Assembly: GCF_037975245.1 (NCBI RefSeq)
Contig: NC_092582.1
Span: forward strand, 7,791,001-7,855,000
From: Apostichopus japonicus
Lineage: Eukaryota > Echinodermata > Holothuroidea > Aspidochirotida > Stichopodidae
Direction of reading: 5' to 3'
Length of the DNA: 64,000 nucleotides
The notes below the pieces were generated by a model. The model had not been told where the DNA came from, did no database searches, and saw only the letters and a list, made by a program, of their open reading frames with translations. Position 1 is the stretch's first letter. Every line of letters begins with the position of its first letter. Of the stretch, positions 51,236 to 63,197 are shown one piece after another. The translations under genes were made by a program, and so were the position numbers.

Positions 51236-52340
51236 CGATAGAAAGTTTTATTAGTCTCCAGCTTGCTATACCACTTAAACTGTACACAAAGTTCAGATCA
51301 TGTTCGACCCAGAGGAATAAAGTTTGCATAAATTTACATAGTTTAAATATCACTCTCAGTGAGATTTGTACACGACTGCATGATTACTGCAAATTGTGGA
51401 AACCTCAACCGCAGAGATATTCTTAATTCTCATAAAATGATCAATTAACTTGAAATGTTTTCTATGTAGGTTAATCTCTACAAAGCTATCAAGTTTTTCA
51501 CTCAGGTCTGAAGTGCATACACACAGCGATTAAAACTGTTTGCTCATTCGATCTGACGTCAGCGTAAGTAAAAGTAATGTATGTTATCGGAAGGGTGACG
51601 ATAACATGAAATGTGATGAATGTGAGATATCCGAAGAAGTTTAAAACTGCTCCTATATCCCGAATAAACTTGACTCCCGTCGTTTCCTCAGGGTTATACC
51701 CTAGGACTATCAATGCTCCGATCGACAGTTCCAGAAATGCCCATCAGGCAGTCAGCTGCATTTGATGTTCATAAAATCGCATGCATGAGAGAGTATAAAA
51801 GGAAAAAAACGCTGCCAATTTGTTGGACATCTCGTCAGCAGGATAGTCGGATGTTTATCTAGCATAAAACGTAAGATTCAAGTTGATGATAACACGGCGA
51901 GACTCATGTCAGTCAGCTTCAACATGCATGTATTAGTTTATCATCCTGCAATATTTATTCAGAGAGGCATATATATCTACAAAGAGGGGTTTTCATTTCG
52001 TTAGCTACGAAAAAAACAGAAACTAACTCTGTCATTTTCAACAGCTGCGAGGGTAGTAGCATTCTTTCTTCCACAAATTAATAATGTACCAGTCGACATT
52101 TAAGTAAAGGTGGTTGCTTGTTTTTTCTAATAAGAGAGAAAGTTATAGATACAGGGTATATATGTCACCACCTACGTAATGTACAATATAATGGCATGAT
52201 GGCCACATGGTGTTGTCTTATAATATAAAGTTTGTGGGCCATGTTTTTTTTTTTTGGGGGGGGGGTGGGAGAGGGAGTTTTGTCATAATCAATTGAACAA
52301 AATTATGTAGTCATCAAAGGGTTCTTGTAATTCCGCCTTT
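51236..52340. other. Unannotated stretch with a CRE palindrome
   Basis: TGACGTCA lies at 51554-51561 in a locally CpG-richer patch (51530-51740). A hydrophobic open frame on the minus strand there is discussed under rejected items. A T10/G10 run lies at 52244-52265. Confidence 0.4.
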
Positions 52341-52344
52341 GTAA

Positions 52345-52520
52345 ATTGTGTGCCATGTAAACATGTCATTTGTGTGCTATGTGCACATTTGTGTGCTATG
52401 TGCGCATTTCTGTGCTATGTGCGCATTTCTGTGTCATTTCTGTGCCATAAATGTGTCATTTTCCTGCCATACAGAATTGTGGTTTACATGAATACATTTC
52501 TCATTTGTGTGCCATACAAA
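52345..52520. repeat. Degenerate ~20-bp minisatellite
   Basis: Units of TGTGCTATGTGCGCATTTC type, with decayed copies (TGTGCCATAAATGTGTCATT) on both sides. Confidence 0.75.
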
Positions 52521-52823
52521 AGACTGATGATCATTAGACAATAAGAACATGCAGTCAGCTATAATTATTGATCACACCATAAGAGAGCAACATAGCATTG
52601 TATATGAAATAAAGTGATCATATACTAAACAAATATAGAAACTTCTTTCAGCTTATAATTCGTTTATAATTTTATACGATTGTGCAGTTATCATCTATGA
52701 ATTTTGTTTGCATGGTACACAAATGATGAATGGATATTGGATATTCACGGTTTAGTGATCACTCCATAATATCCTGAAGATGATCTTCGTTTGAAGGATC
52801 GCTGTCGTTCAACATATCCATAT

Positions 52824-53140
52824 CCGGGATGTGCCCAGGATTTCCTGAGTGCCGGGGAAAACTGATCGCCGTCCTTGGGGAGGGGTCTAATGGGGAGGGT
52901 GTTTCCACCACCCCTTTGAGACATTTTTCGATTTTTGAAGGTGCTCAGATGCCAAATGCTGGCACTTTTGTAGCTTTTTAAGCACATACACAAGTACTAG
53001 TTTTGCTAACAATTTACATTTTAATTTTATTTTTAGGAATGCCGGGATTTTAGATGAAAATAGTGCAGGGCGTGATTCACGATTTTTAAGACAGTGCTGG
53101 GCAATAATTTTTAGTGCGGCCCAGCGTGGGCACATCCCTG
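52824..53140 (-). mobile_element. Non-autonomous DNA transposon with terminal inverted repeats, copy 2
   Basis: It is the inverse of 6596-7052 with about 150 bp missing from the middle. Ends are GGGATGTGCCCA and TGGGCACATCCCTG. CCATATC flanks both sides (52818-52824 and 53141-53147), a 6-7 bp target-site duplication as in copy 1. Open frames crossing it are not genes. Confidence 0.85.
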
Positions 53141-53199
53141 CCATATCTATATTACTTTCACTAAAACTGCTGAGCAACACTTTTTGTGCTGTTTCAGAT

Positions 53200-53470
53200 G
53201 CCATAGTTTGGACCTGCTGCATTGTTGTTTGGTTCTGCATTGATGCCATTGTTTGGCCCTGCTGCCTTGTTCTGTTGTGATACCATTGTTTGGCCCTGCT
53301 GCCTTGTTCTGTTGTGATGCCATTGTTTGGCCCTGCTGCATTGTTCTGTTGTGATGCCATTGTTTGGCCCTGCTGCCTTGTTCTGCATTGATGCCATTGT
53401 TTGGACCTGCTGCATTGTTCTGCGGTGATGCAGTTGTTTGACCCTGCTGCATTGTTGTTTGGTTCTGCAA
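53200..53470 (-). repeat. 37-bp minisatellite open in all three minus-strand frames
   Basis: The landmark GTTTGG recurs at 53251, 53288, 53325, 53362, 53399 and 53436, exactly 37 bp apart. Since 37 is not a multiple of three and the unit lacks antisense stops, each frame cycles through AAGPNNGITTEQG, SRAKQWHHNRT and QQGQTMASQQNK. It abuts the transposase relic in the same orientation. Confidence 0.93.
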
Positions 53471-54165
53471 CGATGTCGTTTTTAGGTTCAGGTACAGTAG
53501 TTCTCTTGCTGCAATTTGAAGACTTTGCGTCCCGGGCGAAAACATTGCATCCTGGACGCAGAATCCTGCATTCGTAACAATGCTGCGTTGTACACCCTGT
53601 TTCATCGAGGTTACATATCTCGTGGGGCTGGAAATGATGCCGGTCAATGACTTGTGCAATGCAAAGTTATCAAAAAATGTTCCAACCGTGTATCGATTTA
53701 CAGCCGTCACTATAGCCAATGCTGTAGCCTCAGGGACATGTATTGACAGATGCAGTTCACCCCTTGAAAGAATTCCAGAAACCTTTTCCTGCCTTCCTTC
53801 TTTCCCTCCAGTTATTGAGAAAATTCAAATCGTTTCAAACTACGAGCTCATGTATATATCAAGGTAAACCACTTTTCTTTGGTCAGTCCATGAAATTGTG
53901 AAGCCATCTGTTTAGTATGTTCAGCCTATTCCACTTCCATTTCTGGAGTAAAAAAAAAGTTTTGCAGCTTCAAGTTTCATATCCAGTCACTGCTTGTGGG
54001 TCATTAGCACGCTTATCGATAAACCATTTGAGGGTCATTCGGTCAACGCCGAAGTCACAAGTGACAGAGCGTATACTGCTACCTTTGTGAACAGCCTGTG
54101 CTGCCCTCACAAGAATGTCCATAGGAGTTCTCTCTCGCTCTGTTTTACGTTTATAAAGACGTGGT
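53471..54165 (-). pseudogene. Relic of a pogo-type transposase (HTH_psq domain plus fragment)
   Basis: Minus-strand 53973-54165 encodes PRLYKRKTERERTPMDILVR then AAQAVHKGSSIRSVTCDFGV and DRMTLKWFIDKRANDPQAVT. The K-T-x-R lead, TPMDIL helix and SIRSV..FGV...TL pattern is the N-terminal psq-type helix-turn-helix of pogo/Tigger transposases. A stop follows at 53970-53972. After a non-coding gap, a second minus frame from about 53735 reads ALAIVTAVNRYTVGTFFDNF, like the AxAFNxxxVxxFFDN segment that precedes the catalytic domain. The DDE residues are absent. Stops, frame breaks and the 37-bp array make it inactive. Confidence 0.7.
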
Positions 54166-54259
54166 ATCATAGTGTCCGAAAAGATAGAAGTATATAGCAT
54201 ACATGTATCTGACGTTATTAAACTACAGACTGCTACTGCATATAAACTTATGGTATGTG

Positions 54260-54966
54260 TCTTATTCTCCTCCCCCTCCTCCCCCTCCTCCCCCTCCTCC
54301 CCCTCCTCCCCCTCCTCCCCCTCCTCCTCCTCCTCCTCCTCCACCACCTCCTCCTCCTTCTCCTCATCCTTCCCTTCTCTTCCTTCTCCTTCTCCTCCTC
54401 CTTCTCCTCCTCCTTCCCTTCTCCTTCCCATCTCCTCCTTCTCCTCCTCCCTTCTCCTTTTTCTTCTCCTCCTCCTGCCCCTCCTTCCCTCCCCCACCTC
54501 CTTCTTCTCCTCCTTCCCTTCTCCTTCTTCTTCTTCTTCTCCTTCTTCTCCTCCTCCTCCTGCCCCCCTCCCCCTCCCCCACCTCCTTATTCACCTCCTT
54601 CCCTTCTCCTTCTTCTTCTTCTCCTCCTCCTGCCCCTCCTCCTCCTCCCCCACCTCCTTCTTCACCTCTTTTTCCTACTTCTCCTCCTTCTCTTCCTCCT
54701 TCTTCCCTTTTCCTAGCTTCTTCTTCATCTTCTTCTTCTCCTCCTCCTCCTCTTTCTTCTACTCCTCCTCCTCCTCCTCCTCCTTCTTCTTCTTCTCCTT
54801 CTTCTCCTCCTCCTCCCCCTCCTATTTATTGTCCCCCCTCCTCCTTCATCTCCTCCTGCTCCTTCTCCTCCTTCTCCTCCTCCTCTCCCTTCCCTTCTCC
54901 TTCCCTTCTTCTCCTTTGCCTTCTCATTTTCATTCTCATTATAATGTCCTCCTTTTCTTTCTTCTA
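54260..54966. repeat. ~700-bp polypyrimidine tract, (CCT)n/(CTT)n
   Basis: The plus strand is almost wholly C and T, with CCTCCTCCC units at the start and CTT/CCT mixtures later. Open frames of P/S/L/F (up to 294 codons) and antisense E/G/R are low-complexity products. On the minus strand the purine run is in frame with the start of the pogo relic, which explains a spurious 175-codon frame. Confidence 0.96.
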
Positions 54967-57900
54967 AATTGGTACAATTTGCAAAGTACATCTTCCAAAA
55001 GCATACATCATGTTCGTATGTTTACTTTTCCATCATATAAATCTTTTCCTTTTTGAAAACTTTTTCATTCAGAATGGCATAGCCAGGAGTAAGAAGGTAT
55101 TTCCGATTTAAAGAGCTTTCCAAAGAAAGCCTTTTGACAGCGATAGGCCTCTCTGCTGTCAACAAATTGTTTTATGCACTTGTTGAAAGTGGCAGCTAGC
55201 TCTCAATAACAACAGTTCTTCCTCTGATCCTCAGAGATTATTGCTAGCTGAAAGGGCCACCACAGTCTATAGAGATATATATATTTATCACGTTTTCTCA
55301 CCGCAAATTTTGTACTTAATCTGTAGTATTAGTCTGCAGAGTTAAAGCTTGTATTCCCTAAGGCAACTGGCTTACATAAACAGATCTCTACCCTAGCTTT
55401 TGTATTATTTAAAAAAAAGTTTATCCATTTAGAAGAACACCTGCACTGACCTATAAGTTAATTGACAAAAGAATTCCAGTCCTTCAGGTGTGAACATATT
55501 GATTGTGTGGTGAAAAGAGTATGCAATGTATGCTACATATTTATAGAAACTTGTTATGTAATATAATAATTTCATTCAGTTATCAAGAAATTTGAAGGGG
55601 ATCTAGTGTTGTTTCATAAACTGTGATCATAATTTTCATGAAAATTATAAAATATATTATTATATTTATAAATTAACTCTAATAATGTGGATATTACTTT
55701 TTGGATCAGGGGTATTGAGGAAGCAAAATTCATCTTTTGGTTTAAGTGAAAGATTTAACCCAATCAGCCGGTTGAAACACTATTGTGGATGTACGGCCTA
55801 AAAATTACTCTGAACAACAATTTATATATAACATCTGAGGATAAAAATGTCAGAAAGTTGTACAATTAAGTGTTTGGTTCATCTGTCATGTTGAAACATG
55901 CTATCACAAATTAGGCCCATTTATTATACAAACTCCTCAAATTATACATTTTATGAGTTTCCTTTCAACCATTCCGTGAAATATTTTGTCACTTGATTCA
56001 TGGTGTGAATTATAATCATAATCATAATTCCCCGATATTGTAAAGATGTTCTGTGGGCCGTGTTAATAGGGTTTTTAATACCTATGTCAAGTTGTGTGCT
56101 GCAGTACATATTGCCTGCACTGGACATGAAGGTTGCCTACATATGGCTTAAATGGTGTGACTGTACTGCAATTTTTTCACAACTTTAGTACATTAAAAAC
56201 AGTTGTTCTTCGATGATATTTGGCACTGTGCAAACACTAGTTCTTCAGACCCTGGCTTGATTTAAACAACCACTTAGAGTTTGGGAGAAGATAGTGATGG
56301 TATTTTGATATAATTATTCAGTGTTGGTTCACCCTAATATCCTATAAAATCAGCTGTTTAAATCAAGTCTTTCTTTAAGTTTAGTGAATTTAACAATTAA
56401 ATTTCTGCTTTAAGTGTGTTAAATATATAGGATGTTTAATGTGCTATCAACTTCAATCTTACTTTGAGCAATATTGATCAGAAAATGTCGAAAAATAAAG
56501 CCGATGTTAAACAGGGATCTGGAATATTTCTGTCCTCCTAATAGGTCTCACAATATCTGTGACTGGGATATCTCACCTATGTATGTATTTCTGTTTGCTG
56601 CCATCTGTGAGGGCCTCCTTTTCACAGAAGGTTCACTGAATAAGAGCCATATATCCCAAGACCTTGGCCATATAACATACAATGCTGTAGTGAATTGAAG
56701 AATACTGCCCTCACTTGAGTATTATTCTATATTTATTTACAGGCTTTACAAGTATTTATTATTTAAACAAAAATTATTTAATTTTTGCCTTGTCAACTTT
56801 CTTTCTTTCATCCCCTCCCTCCCCCCCTCCCCTTATATTATAGCCAATGAGTTTTGTGAGAGATAGAGATGAACTAACCTGATTTCAAAATCATAAATTT
56901 ATAAGACAAAAATTAAGAACAGTTAGAAATCTTGTAGTGTTTGGATTATCACATCACTTTTCACTTCTGACAATTGACATATTATTGCAGTACAAAGGTC
57001 GTTGCTAGGTCGGTGAGCTATGTGACATCATTAAGGCTTTGACAGACAACATGGAGAATAATGTCCCTACACTGGAAGGCAACTTCTTCACCTGTTGCTA
57101 TGTCTTCCAAATATTCATGTGAGGAGAGCTAAATAACTGTAGGTTGAAAATTTGTCCTTTTGTTGGATTATATTTCAAATCAACTTGTTTAGATTACTTC
57201 AGAGAGTTTCAAAATTTTGCATCAGAAAGTTAGAAGGTAAGATCTCATCATGCTAGCAGGCTCCTAGTTTTGAGGCTGTCTGAGAGAAGTACAGATAAAA
57301 CAAGATAAGTTTTGGACAGATAGAGGGAATGATTTCATCATTGGTTACATTCAGACTGCTAAAAATAAACATAGAAGATGGCAGATAATAGGATAAATGG
57401 AGAGGAAGAAAAGTAGGCAAAGTGATGAAGGGACCTCAAAAAGGTAAAATTAGGAGAAGTTTAATGATTATGTTGGAGGGATATCAGTAGAGATTAAAAA
57501 TTCCAAACCTAGCAATCAAGAAAGCAAATGAATTTAGTATCTTTAGAGGAAATGCATGTAGACTGACTGAAATGGCAGGATGAATAGTGATGAAAGATGA
57601 GGGCAACGGGTGGGGGGAGGGGGGAGGTAGCTTATTTTATTGTGGACAAAGAATGCCATCATGCTTTGGTCAGATCAGGACTTGCAACCTGGCCAGACTT
57701 TCATGGATGCAGATGCTAGCAAATATGCTATGTTGATTGCCATCATGCATATACTGTATGTCCAGTTACGCTTAACTCCAGCAGTGTGTGTGTTAACTGC
57801 TGAGTGTTTTGACATCTAGACAATTATATTCTGCTGCTTAGTGGAAAGCACAATATATGAAGGAAATTGTTGTTTTTTATTTGTTTTGGGGCATTCACTC

Positions 57901-60289
57901 GGTAATATTCATCTTAAAGAAGTATCCTGTTGAAAATTAAAGGGGTTTAAATTGTCATTTACTATAATCCTCATGGGTCTTCATGTAGTCTAAAGCATTT
58001 AGTAAAGGGGCAAAGAAGGGGTGAGGAAGGGGGGAGATAACTTAATTTGTAACATATATAAGATGATCATTGGAAGAAGATTACTCCTATCCCTATCCCA
58101 CCCCGCATTTTACCCCCTGACATTTCATCAAGCCATAGGGGAAGGGGAGGTTGGTACAAGAGGTAGTGAACATACTTTTGTGGTTAAATGTTCTTGTTTT
58201 CTTAAAATTATTACCTGCAATGAATACTGGTCAAATACAGCCTCTCTCTCCTTGCCATCCAGTTTATCCCATGTTACAGCATGCTGACAACATAGTAAAA
58301 AGTCAAATGATAAAGAGTCTTGTGAATGTAGCAGTAAGGAGTACCAGAGTAACAACTGAAGAAAAAACTGATATTTTATCTTATTATTTAGGTGGGCGGG
58401 GACGGGGTGTGGGAGGGAGACATCCGAACGTACTTCTGTCATTAAGCCATTAATGACACAATCCACTATTTATTCATGTCTTTTCAGTCATTTATTTGCT
58501 TTTCACTTTAAAAGTAAAACCAAAGCAAACATAAACATAATCTCCTACTTCTGTCCCCCTCCCCCCCCCCCGGCCATAGCATCTCAGTATGAATTAAAAA
58601 ACTATATCATGTGATACCAAAGCAAAAACTGTGGCCTTATTTCTTTGCAGTTAGCATATATATTATGATCATAAAATAATTATATCAACTTAACTGCACA
58701 CAACCTTAAATTGGTTTTGTCTTTTTGTTTTTGTCTTTGTTGTCTTTTTTCATGAAGTTAATTTTGGCCTACTAAAGTTCTTTATCATAAAAAAAAATAA
58801 GTAGAGCAATTTGTAGTTTCTATGTAGTATAGGTGCAATAACCTTGATAGGTACTTTACAATAATTAAATTTCATTATGCCTTTCTCATGCATTGATTGA
58901 GCAACATGATCACGTTTTTGCAAAACTGGATGAAAAGCTAAACTGCATGCAGAGCGTTCTGTTAATTCAATTTTCAGTTTTCTGCCCACGATGCTGTCGA
59001 TATAAACTCACATTTATCTTTGGGGGGGGGGGGGTGAGGCAGGTAACGAGACGTTATAATAAACCTGTCTCATGAAAAATGATACCTTATATAGTGATGA
59101 AAGTTCAGATCATTGTCGTGTATTGTGAAGGTTATGGGATTTCTGTTTAAGAGTTTTATGCATGCTGCGTAGGGTCACACGTAGTTCACCACTTTTCTTT
59201 TCCCTCATTTTCTTTAACCAACTAAAATTGAAAAAGTTCACAATTTAACATGCATGCGGCTAGCTGTGAGATAGTCAATGCCATAACCAGTAGGCTTTAA
59301 TTATGTTCGGTACGATTTGGATTTTTTCAAATTACCTCCGCATAACATTCTTCACCTGTGATAGCGACCACAAATACCTGAATGGTAATTTCAATTTTAT
59401 ATGATATTGTATTACAAATTCAATGAATAATTGTAATAAAGAAACTGGATAGAGTAATTTCATTATTGGGAATAATATCATTTTTTCTTGCACCACATCT
59501 TTCCCTGTAGACTTTAACTTGCTGGAAGTAAAAATTAATTTGGATTTTCCAATATATAGGAACCAAATATATGTAAATGAGAGGCGAAGATGCAGAATTT
59601 TGCCTTTTAATACAGAGAAAGTCGAATATGGAAAAGTAAAAAGTGACCAGAAACTACAGGCAGAGGTTTTCTCATATAGATAGCTAACAAATGTTTTTTA
59701 ATTTCACCCTTTGGGTGTCAATGTAATATAGATTTAAATAATTTTTTTTCAAGTTTTGATATATATAGATTTGACATTTGTGTAAAACTGCATTTGGTGC
59801 ATTGTTAGCAACAGTCCCTATGGGAGGAGATATATTTCCTAACATGTTGTTTTTGGAGATATAAATCTGATATGAAAGATGGATTCCAAGGTGACCATGA
59901 TGAGGATACAAGCATAATTATTAGGAATGATCTATCTGGTGTTGCTTATCAAACAGATAGGATGCAAAAATGATCAAGTCGCTATACAAATGCAGGGATA
60001 CATTGCAGTGTTTTTTGCATTCATAAAATTTTTAATTTATATCGTTATTCTATATAATGTTATTCTATATAATTTTGTAAATCTTCAAGTTTGCCATGGA
60101 GGATTTGAAGCAGTGCTCAATAAAGATATTTTCTGTCCGGAAAATGTAACTTCCTTTGCTTGATCTGGGTCTTCTAAGTTTGACACACAATTGGCCATTT
60201 TTGTTAATAATAAGAACTTTTTCCAATATAAAAAAAAGTGAGATCTTGATGAATACGATTGTGCACAAACTGTTTACCTTGCTACTCTC
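54967..60289. other. Five kilobases without recognised genes
   Basis: AT-rich, with C-rich runs at 56815-56833 and 58555-58572, a G-rich run at 57607-57625 and G12 at 59022. No exon or known repeat was recognised. Confidence 0.4.
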
Positions 60290-60410
60290 TTACCTGTCTC
60301 CCACTCCACATTTGCACTTTCCCCATCTACTTGACTACACATTGGAACATTTTAGCACTGGGCCCTCGCTCCCTGGGCACTGCCCACTTACTCCTCTGTC
60401 CGAATCTACC
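60290..60410 (+). repeat. DIRS left inverted terminal repeat
   Basis: It pairs with 63023-63140 in inverse orientation with about 80% visible identity and a few indels. The first 28 bases also pair exactly with 62541-62568. Confidence 0.88.
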
Positions 60411-60619
60411 ATTCAGGAAGAATGCTACGCATTTTCGTTATCAGAATTTGCTTTAATGGTTTTGATCATTTGTTACGAATTTCATGATTGGATTTGGATC
60501 TATTTATACTGGAATCTCTTTCCCGTCACTACTAGGAAGCAACGTCGAAGTATCCTTTTATTTTCATGTTTTTTTCACATGTATTGCTCTCCCTCACTGT
60601 TCGTTTTGTTCGTACAGAC

Positions 60620-61602
60620 TGTCGAGAAACGAGGAAGTACCTGGGGAACAACATTCTCAGCAACCCCCTGCGGACCAAGATTGGATTCTCTCACTATTGT
60701 CTGTGATGTTTCAGCCACTACTTAGCTAACTAGCATCCACCCAGAATCCTCCTTGGACCAGAGCCTCGGATGCACTGGAGCCACCGGCCAGCAACACTCC
60801 CGGATCAGGAACGGAGACAGTTGCCATCGGTCCCTAGAGACCGATTTGAGGACACAGACCTAGATGTCTTAGAGCTAAGAGCCTCAGAGACCTGGTAAGA
60901 GTGTGGGGATGGGACTCCATGCTTTGAGGTATCTGATTCTCAGGCATAGGAAGCAGAGGAGAGAGACATCAAGGATGTAGATGTTAAGGGTATAGACTTA
61001 CCCCCAGATAGACAAAAGCCTTCGAACCTCCACCGGGGCACAAGCCACCGGAACGGACGTCCAAATTACGGACGACAAACGAGGCATCACAATCTTCTAC
61101 CTCGTGTGTCCCTGTGGAGGCAGTCTGCCTCGACAGAGTCCAAAGTTTACATGCTAGAAGGAGGGGGTCTGCCTTCTCAGCTAAAAAAGACAAAGCCCTG
61201 AAGGTACACGACGAGACCTGGAAACAGATCTTTCAGGTCCCTGCAATTTCTCCGGAGGTGAAAGACAAACTCAGAGTAGAGCCGGGCATATATGTTCCGG
61301 TTGGTTTAAAGACTCCCAACGCAAGAAGCTGGATCAGATGTCCTATGAACCCGAGCAGTCCTCTAGAGTAGGCATGGTATTTCCCTCAATGTTCATGCTG
61401 GCAGCGGAACTGCTCATGAGACATCACCAGCAACTCCCAGAGGAAGAAGATTCCCAGAGGATGAAGAACAGATCCTGGACTGGGAAGCGGCCCAGACCTC
61501 AGAGTGGGATGGATTTTGGAGGTTTCCGAGATGGTGGCAGCGGCAACTTATTCTTCAAGACTTGGGAACTTCTACTGATGGAGTGCGGGCTCTCAGGTTG
61601 AT
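60620..61602 (+). pseudogene. DIRS gag-like region, frame-broken
   Basis: Short overlapping forward frames encode hydrophilic sequence, for example ETWKQIFQVPAISPEVKDKL (near 61220) and SSRVGMVFPSMFMLAAELLM (near 61370), ending GLSG at 61601. The position before the recombinase and inside the terminal repeats is that of DIRS gag. No zinc knuckle is seen and no frame exceeds about 90 codons, so the gene is broken. Confidence 0.5.
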
Positions 61603-61852
61603 CCATGTTGAGCGTTTGAGTGAGGTCACAGACGTTATGATGTACCTTTCCATCAGGGCAAACAAGTACTGACCATGAGGAACTACTGCTCAGCACTTGC
61701 TGCAGTCCATACAGGGTTTCTGGACGGGTCCACCATGGGCTGAAACGTTGTAATAGCTGGGATAATTGAGTGTATGGCTATCAAACAGAAGGTCTGTTGT
61801 CCGGAAGCTCCCACACTCCTGGAGCATAATGGGAGTCCTCAGAGTTATGGCA

Positions 61853-61915
61853 CGGAACCCTTTTGAAACTGGTTTGAAATGGCCCGGAACCCTTTTGAAA
61901 CTGGTTTGAAATGGC
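61853..61915. repeat. Two tandem copies of a 32-bp unit at the DIRS deletion junction
   Basis: CGGAACCCTTTTGAAACTGG and the following bases occur twice in a row, just before the recombinase. The duplication lies where reverse transcriptase and RNase H should be and may mark the deletion. Confidence 0.85.
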
Positions 61916-62527
61916 ATCGTCATCTTTACGTCACCTAACGTACAAGACAGTGTTCTTAGTAGCATCAGCCAGAAGAAGGAGCTGTCTCCACCTGTTCTCC
62001 ATGGCCGAGTGCCACATGCATTTGGATACCCACAGGGTTCGCCTGAAACGCGACCCTACATTCTTACCAAAGAAAAAGAAACTGGACTTCATACCAAGGG
62101 ACATTTTTCTTTCCAAAAATGTCATCAGTCAGGGAAGACAGGCTATGGTGCACACACTGCACAGTTAGGGAACTATGGTACATTGAGGGAACTAAAGCGT
62201 CATGTGCGTTATCACAGCTATTCATCCTCCCAGACGCACCCCACTAACCAGCGTCTAAGGAAACTGTCTCAAGATTGTTGGTGCAGCTGATTCAAACCCA
62301 AGCTGCAAAGGGAGAAAGATTACGAGCACATGATCTTAGAGAGCAGGCGTCTTTCAAGGCTCTGTTCGCTGGGGTCCCTATGGAGCAGATGTTTTAAGAG
62401 CGGCACCATGGAAGACTTGGTCAGCTTTTGTTGCTGCACACTTAACCAAAACCCTTGCGGCTTTTGGGCGTGCAGTGTTGGAAGTACCCTCGGGTAGGTC
62501 CCACCCGTTGTACCTCCCACCATTTTA
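61911..62527 (+). pseudogene. DIRS tyrosine recombinase, frameshifted, catalytic Tyr replaced
   Basis: It starts SSLRHLTYKTVFLVASARRR (61914 onward), the usual LxxLTxKTxFLVAxxSARR opening with the first catalytic Arg. LLVQLIQTQAAKGERLRAHD then LREQASFKALFAGVPMEQ follows in another frame and carries the H-x-x-R pair (HDLR, 62329-62340). A one-base loss near 62391 shifts back to DVLRAAPWKTWSAFVAAHLT. The catalytic Tyr, expected four residues after the Phe of SAF, is His (CAC at 62439-62441). At least two frameshifts plus this change make the enzyme dead. Confidence 0.8.
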
Positions 62528-62540
62528 ACAGTGCCACTCC

Positions 62541-62650
62541 GTGCAAATGTGGAGTGGGAGACAGGTAAGATTAGAGCGGAGTAAATTCCCCAAAACTTAC
62601 TGGCTTGGGTATTTACGAGCGACGATACTTACCTGTCTCTCCCTCCACCA
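62541..62650. repeat. DIRS internal complementary region
   Basis: The left half is complementary to the outer edge of the left terminal repeat, the right half to the outer edge of the right terminal repeat. In DIRS elements this region is thought to template the circular replication intermediate. Confidence 0.82.
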
Positions 62651-63022
62651 CGCACAGGACCTATACACCTACACAACATACTTCAACTCAACAGCTGAGT
62701 GTCACATGACAGACAACGCCGCTCTCAGTAGGAGCTTCGCAGATCATCGGAAGGACCCAATGTTTACAGGACCGGAGAAGTTCTATCATTCTAGCCTGCA
62801 CCTCAGAACCGTTATGGTTTTACTGTTGTGCTTATATTTATCACACTTTGCAGCGACTTGTAGATATTGGATGTCACACATAATACCTCACTCACTCCAC
62901 CTTCCTACCACTTGGTGAAGTTCTCTGACGATCAGAGGAGCTCACATCTTTCTTTGTTTTCATGACCAGCCCACCCTTCCCTACCCTAGTGTAAAGGTCG
63001 GACAAGCCCCTTGTTTCCTTGG

Positions 63023-63197
63023 GGTAGATCCGGAAGGAGGAGTAACTGGGTAGGGCCAAGGGAGCGAGGGCGCAGTGCTAAATTGTTCCAATGTGTAATA
63101 AGTTAGATTGGAAATTGCAAATGTGGGTGGGAGACAGGTAATTATTGTCGCTCATAAATCCCCACAGACCAGTTAGTTTTTGGGAATTACTAAAAGA
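63023..63197 (-). repeat. DIRS right inverted terminal repeat and outer extension
   Basis: 63023-63140 is the inverse of the left repeat. 63136-63197 continues outward and pairs with 62588-62650, defining the element's right edge. Confidence 0.82.

Larger units (their letters stand above)
60290..63197 (+). mobile_element. Internally deleted DIRS-type retrotransposon
   Basis: The element has inverted terminal repeats of ~120 bp (60290-60410 and 63023-63140), sharing TTACCTGTCTCCCAC, ACACATTGGAACA, TTAGCACTG and CCTCGCTCCC in the same order. An internal complementary region at 62541-62650 matches both outer ends: 62541-62568 is the exact 28-base complement of 60290-60317, and 62588-62650 complements the right end out to about 63197. 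This arrangement is diagnostic for DIRS elements. Inside are gag-like remnants and a tyrosine-recombinase gene. Reverse transcriptase and RNase H are missing, giving 2.9 kb against roughly 5-6 kb for full elements. Confidence 0.88.

Noticed and set aside
51498-51713. Hydrophobic 71-codon minus-strand frame that resembles a membrane segment
   Set aside because: The nominal start is TTG, the frame is closed by a stop upstream with no splice acceptor between, and no donor follows. Composition alone does not support an exon.
54172-55056. 294-codon P/S/F/L frame and its overlapping partners
   Set aside because: Low-complexity translation of a polypyrimidine tract; no non-repetitive coding on either side.
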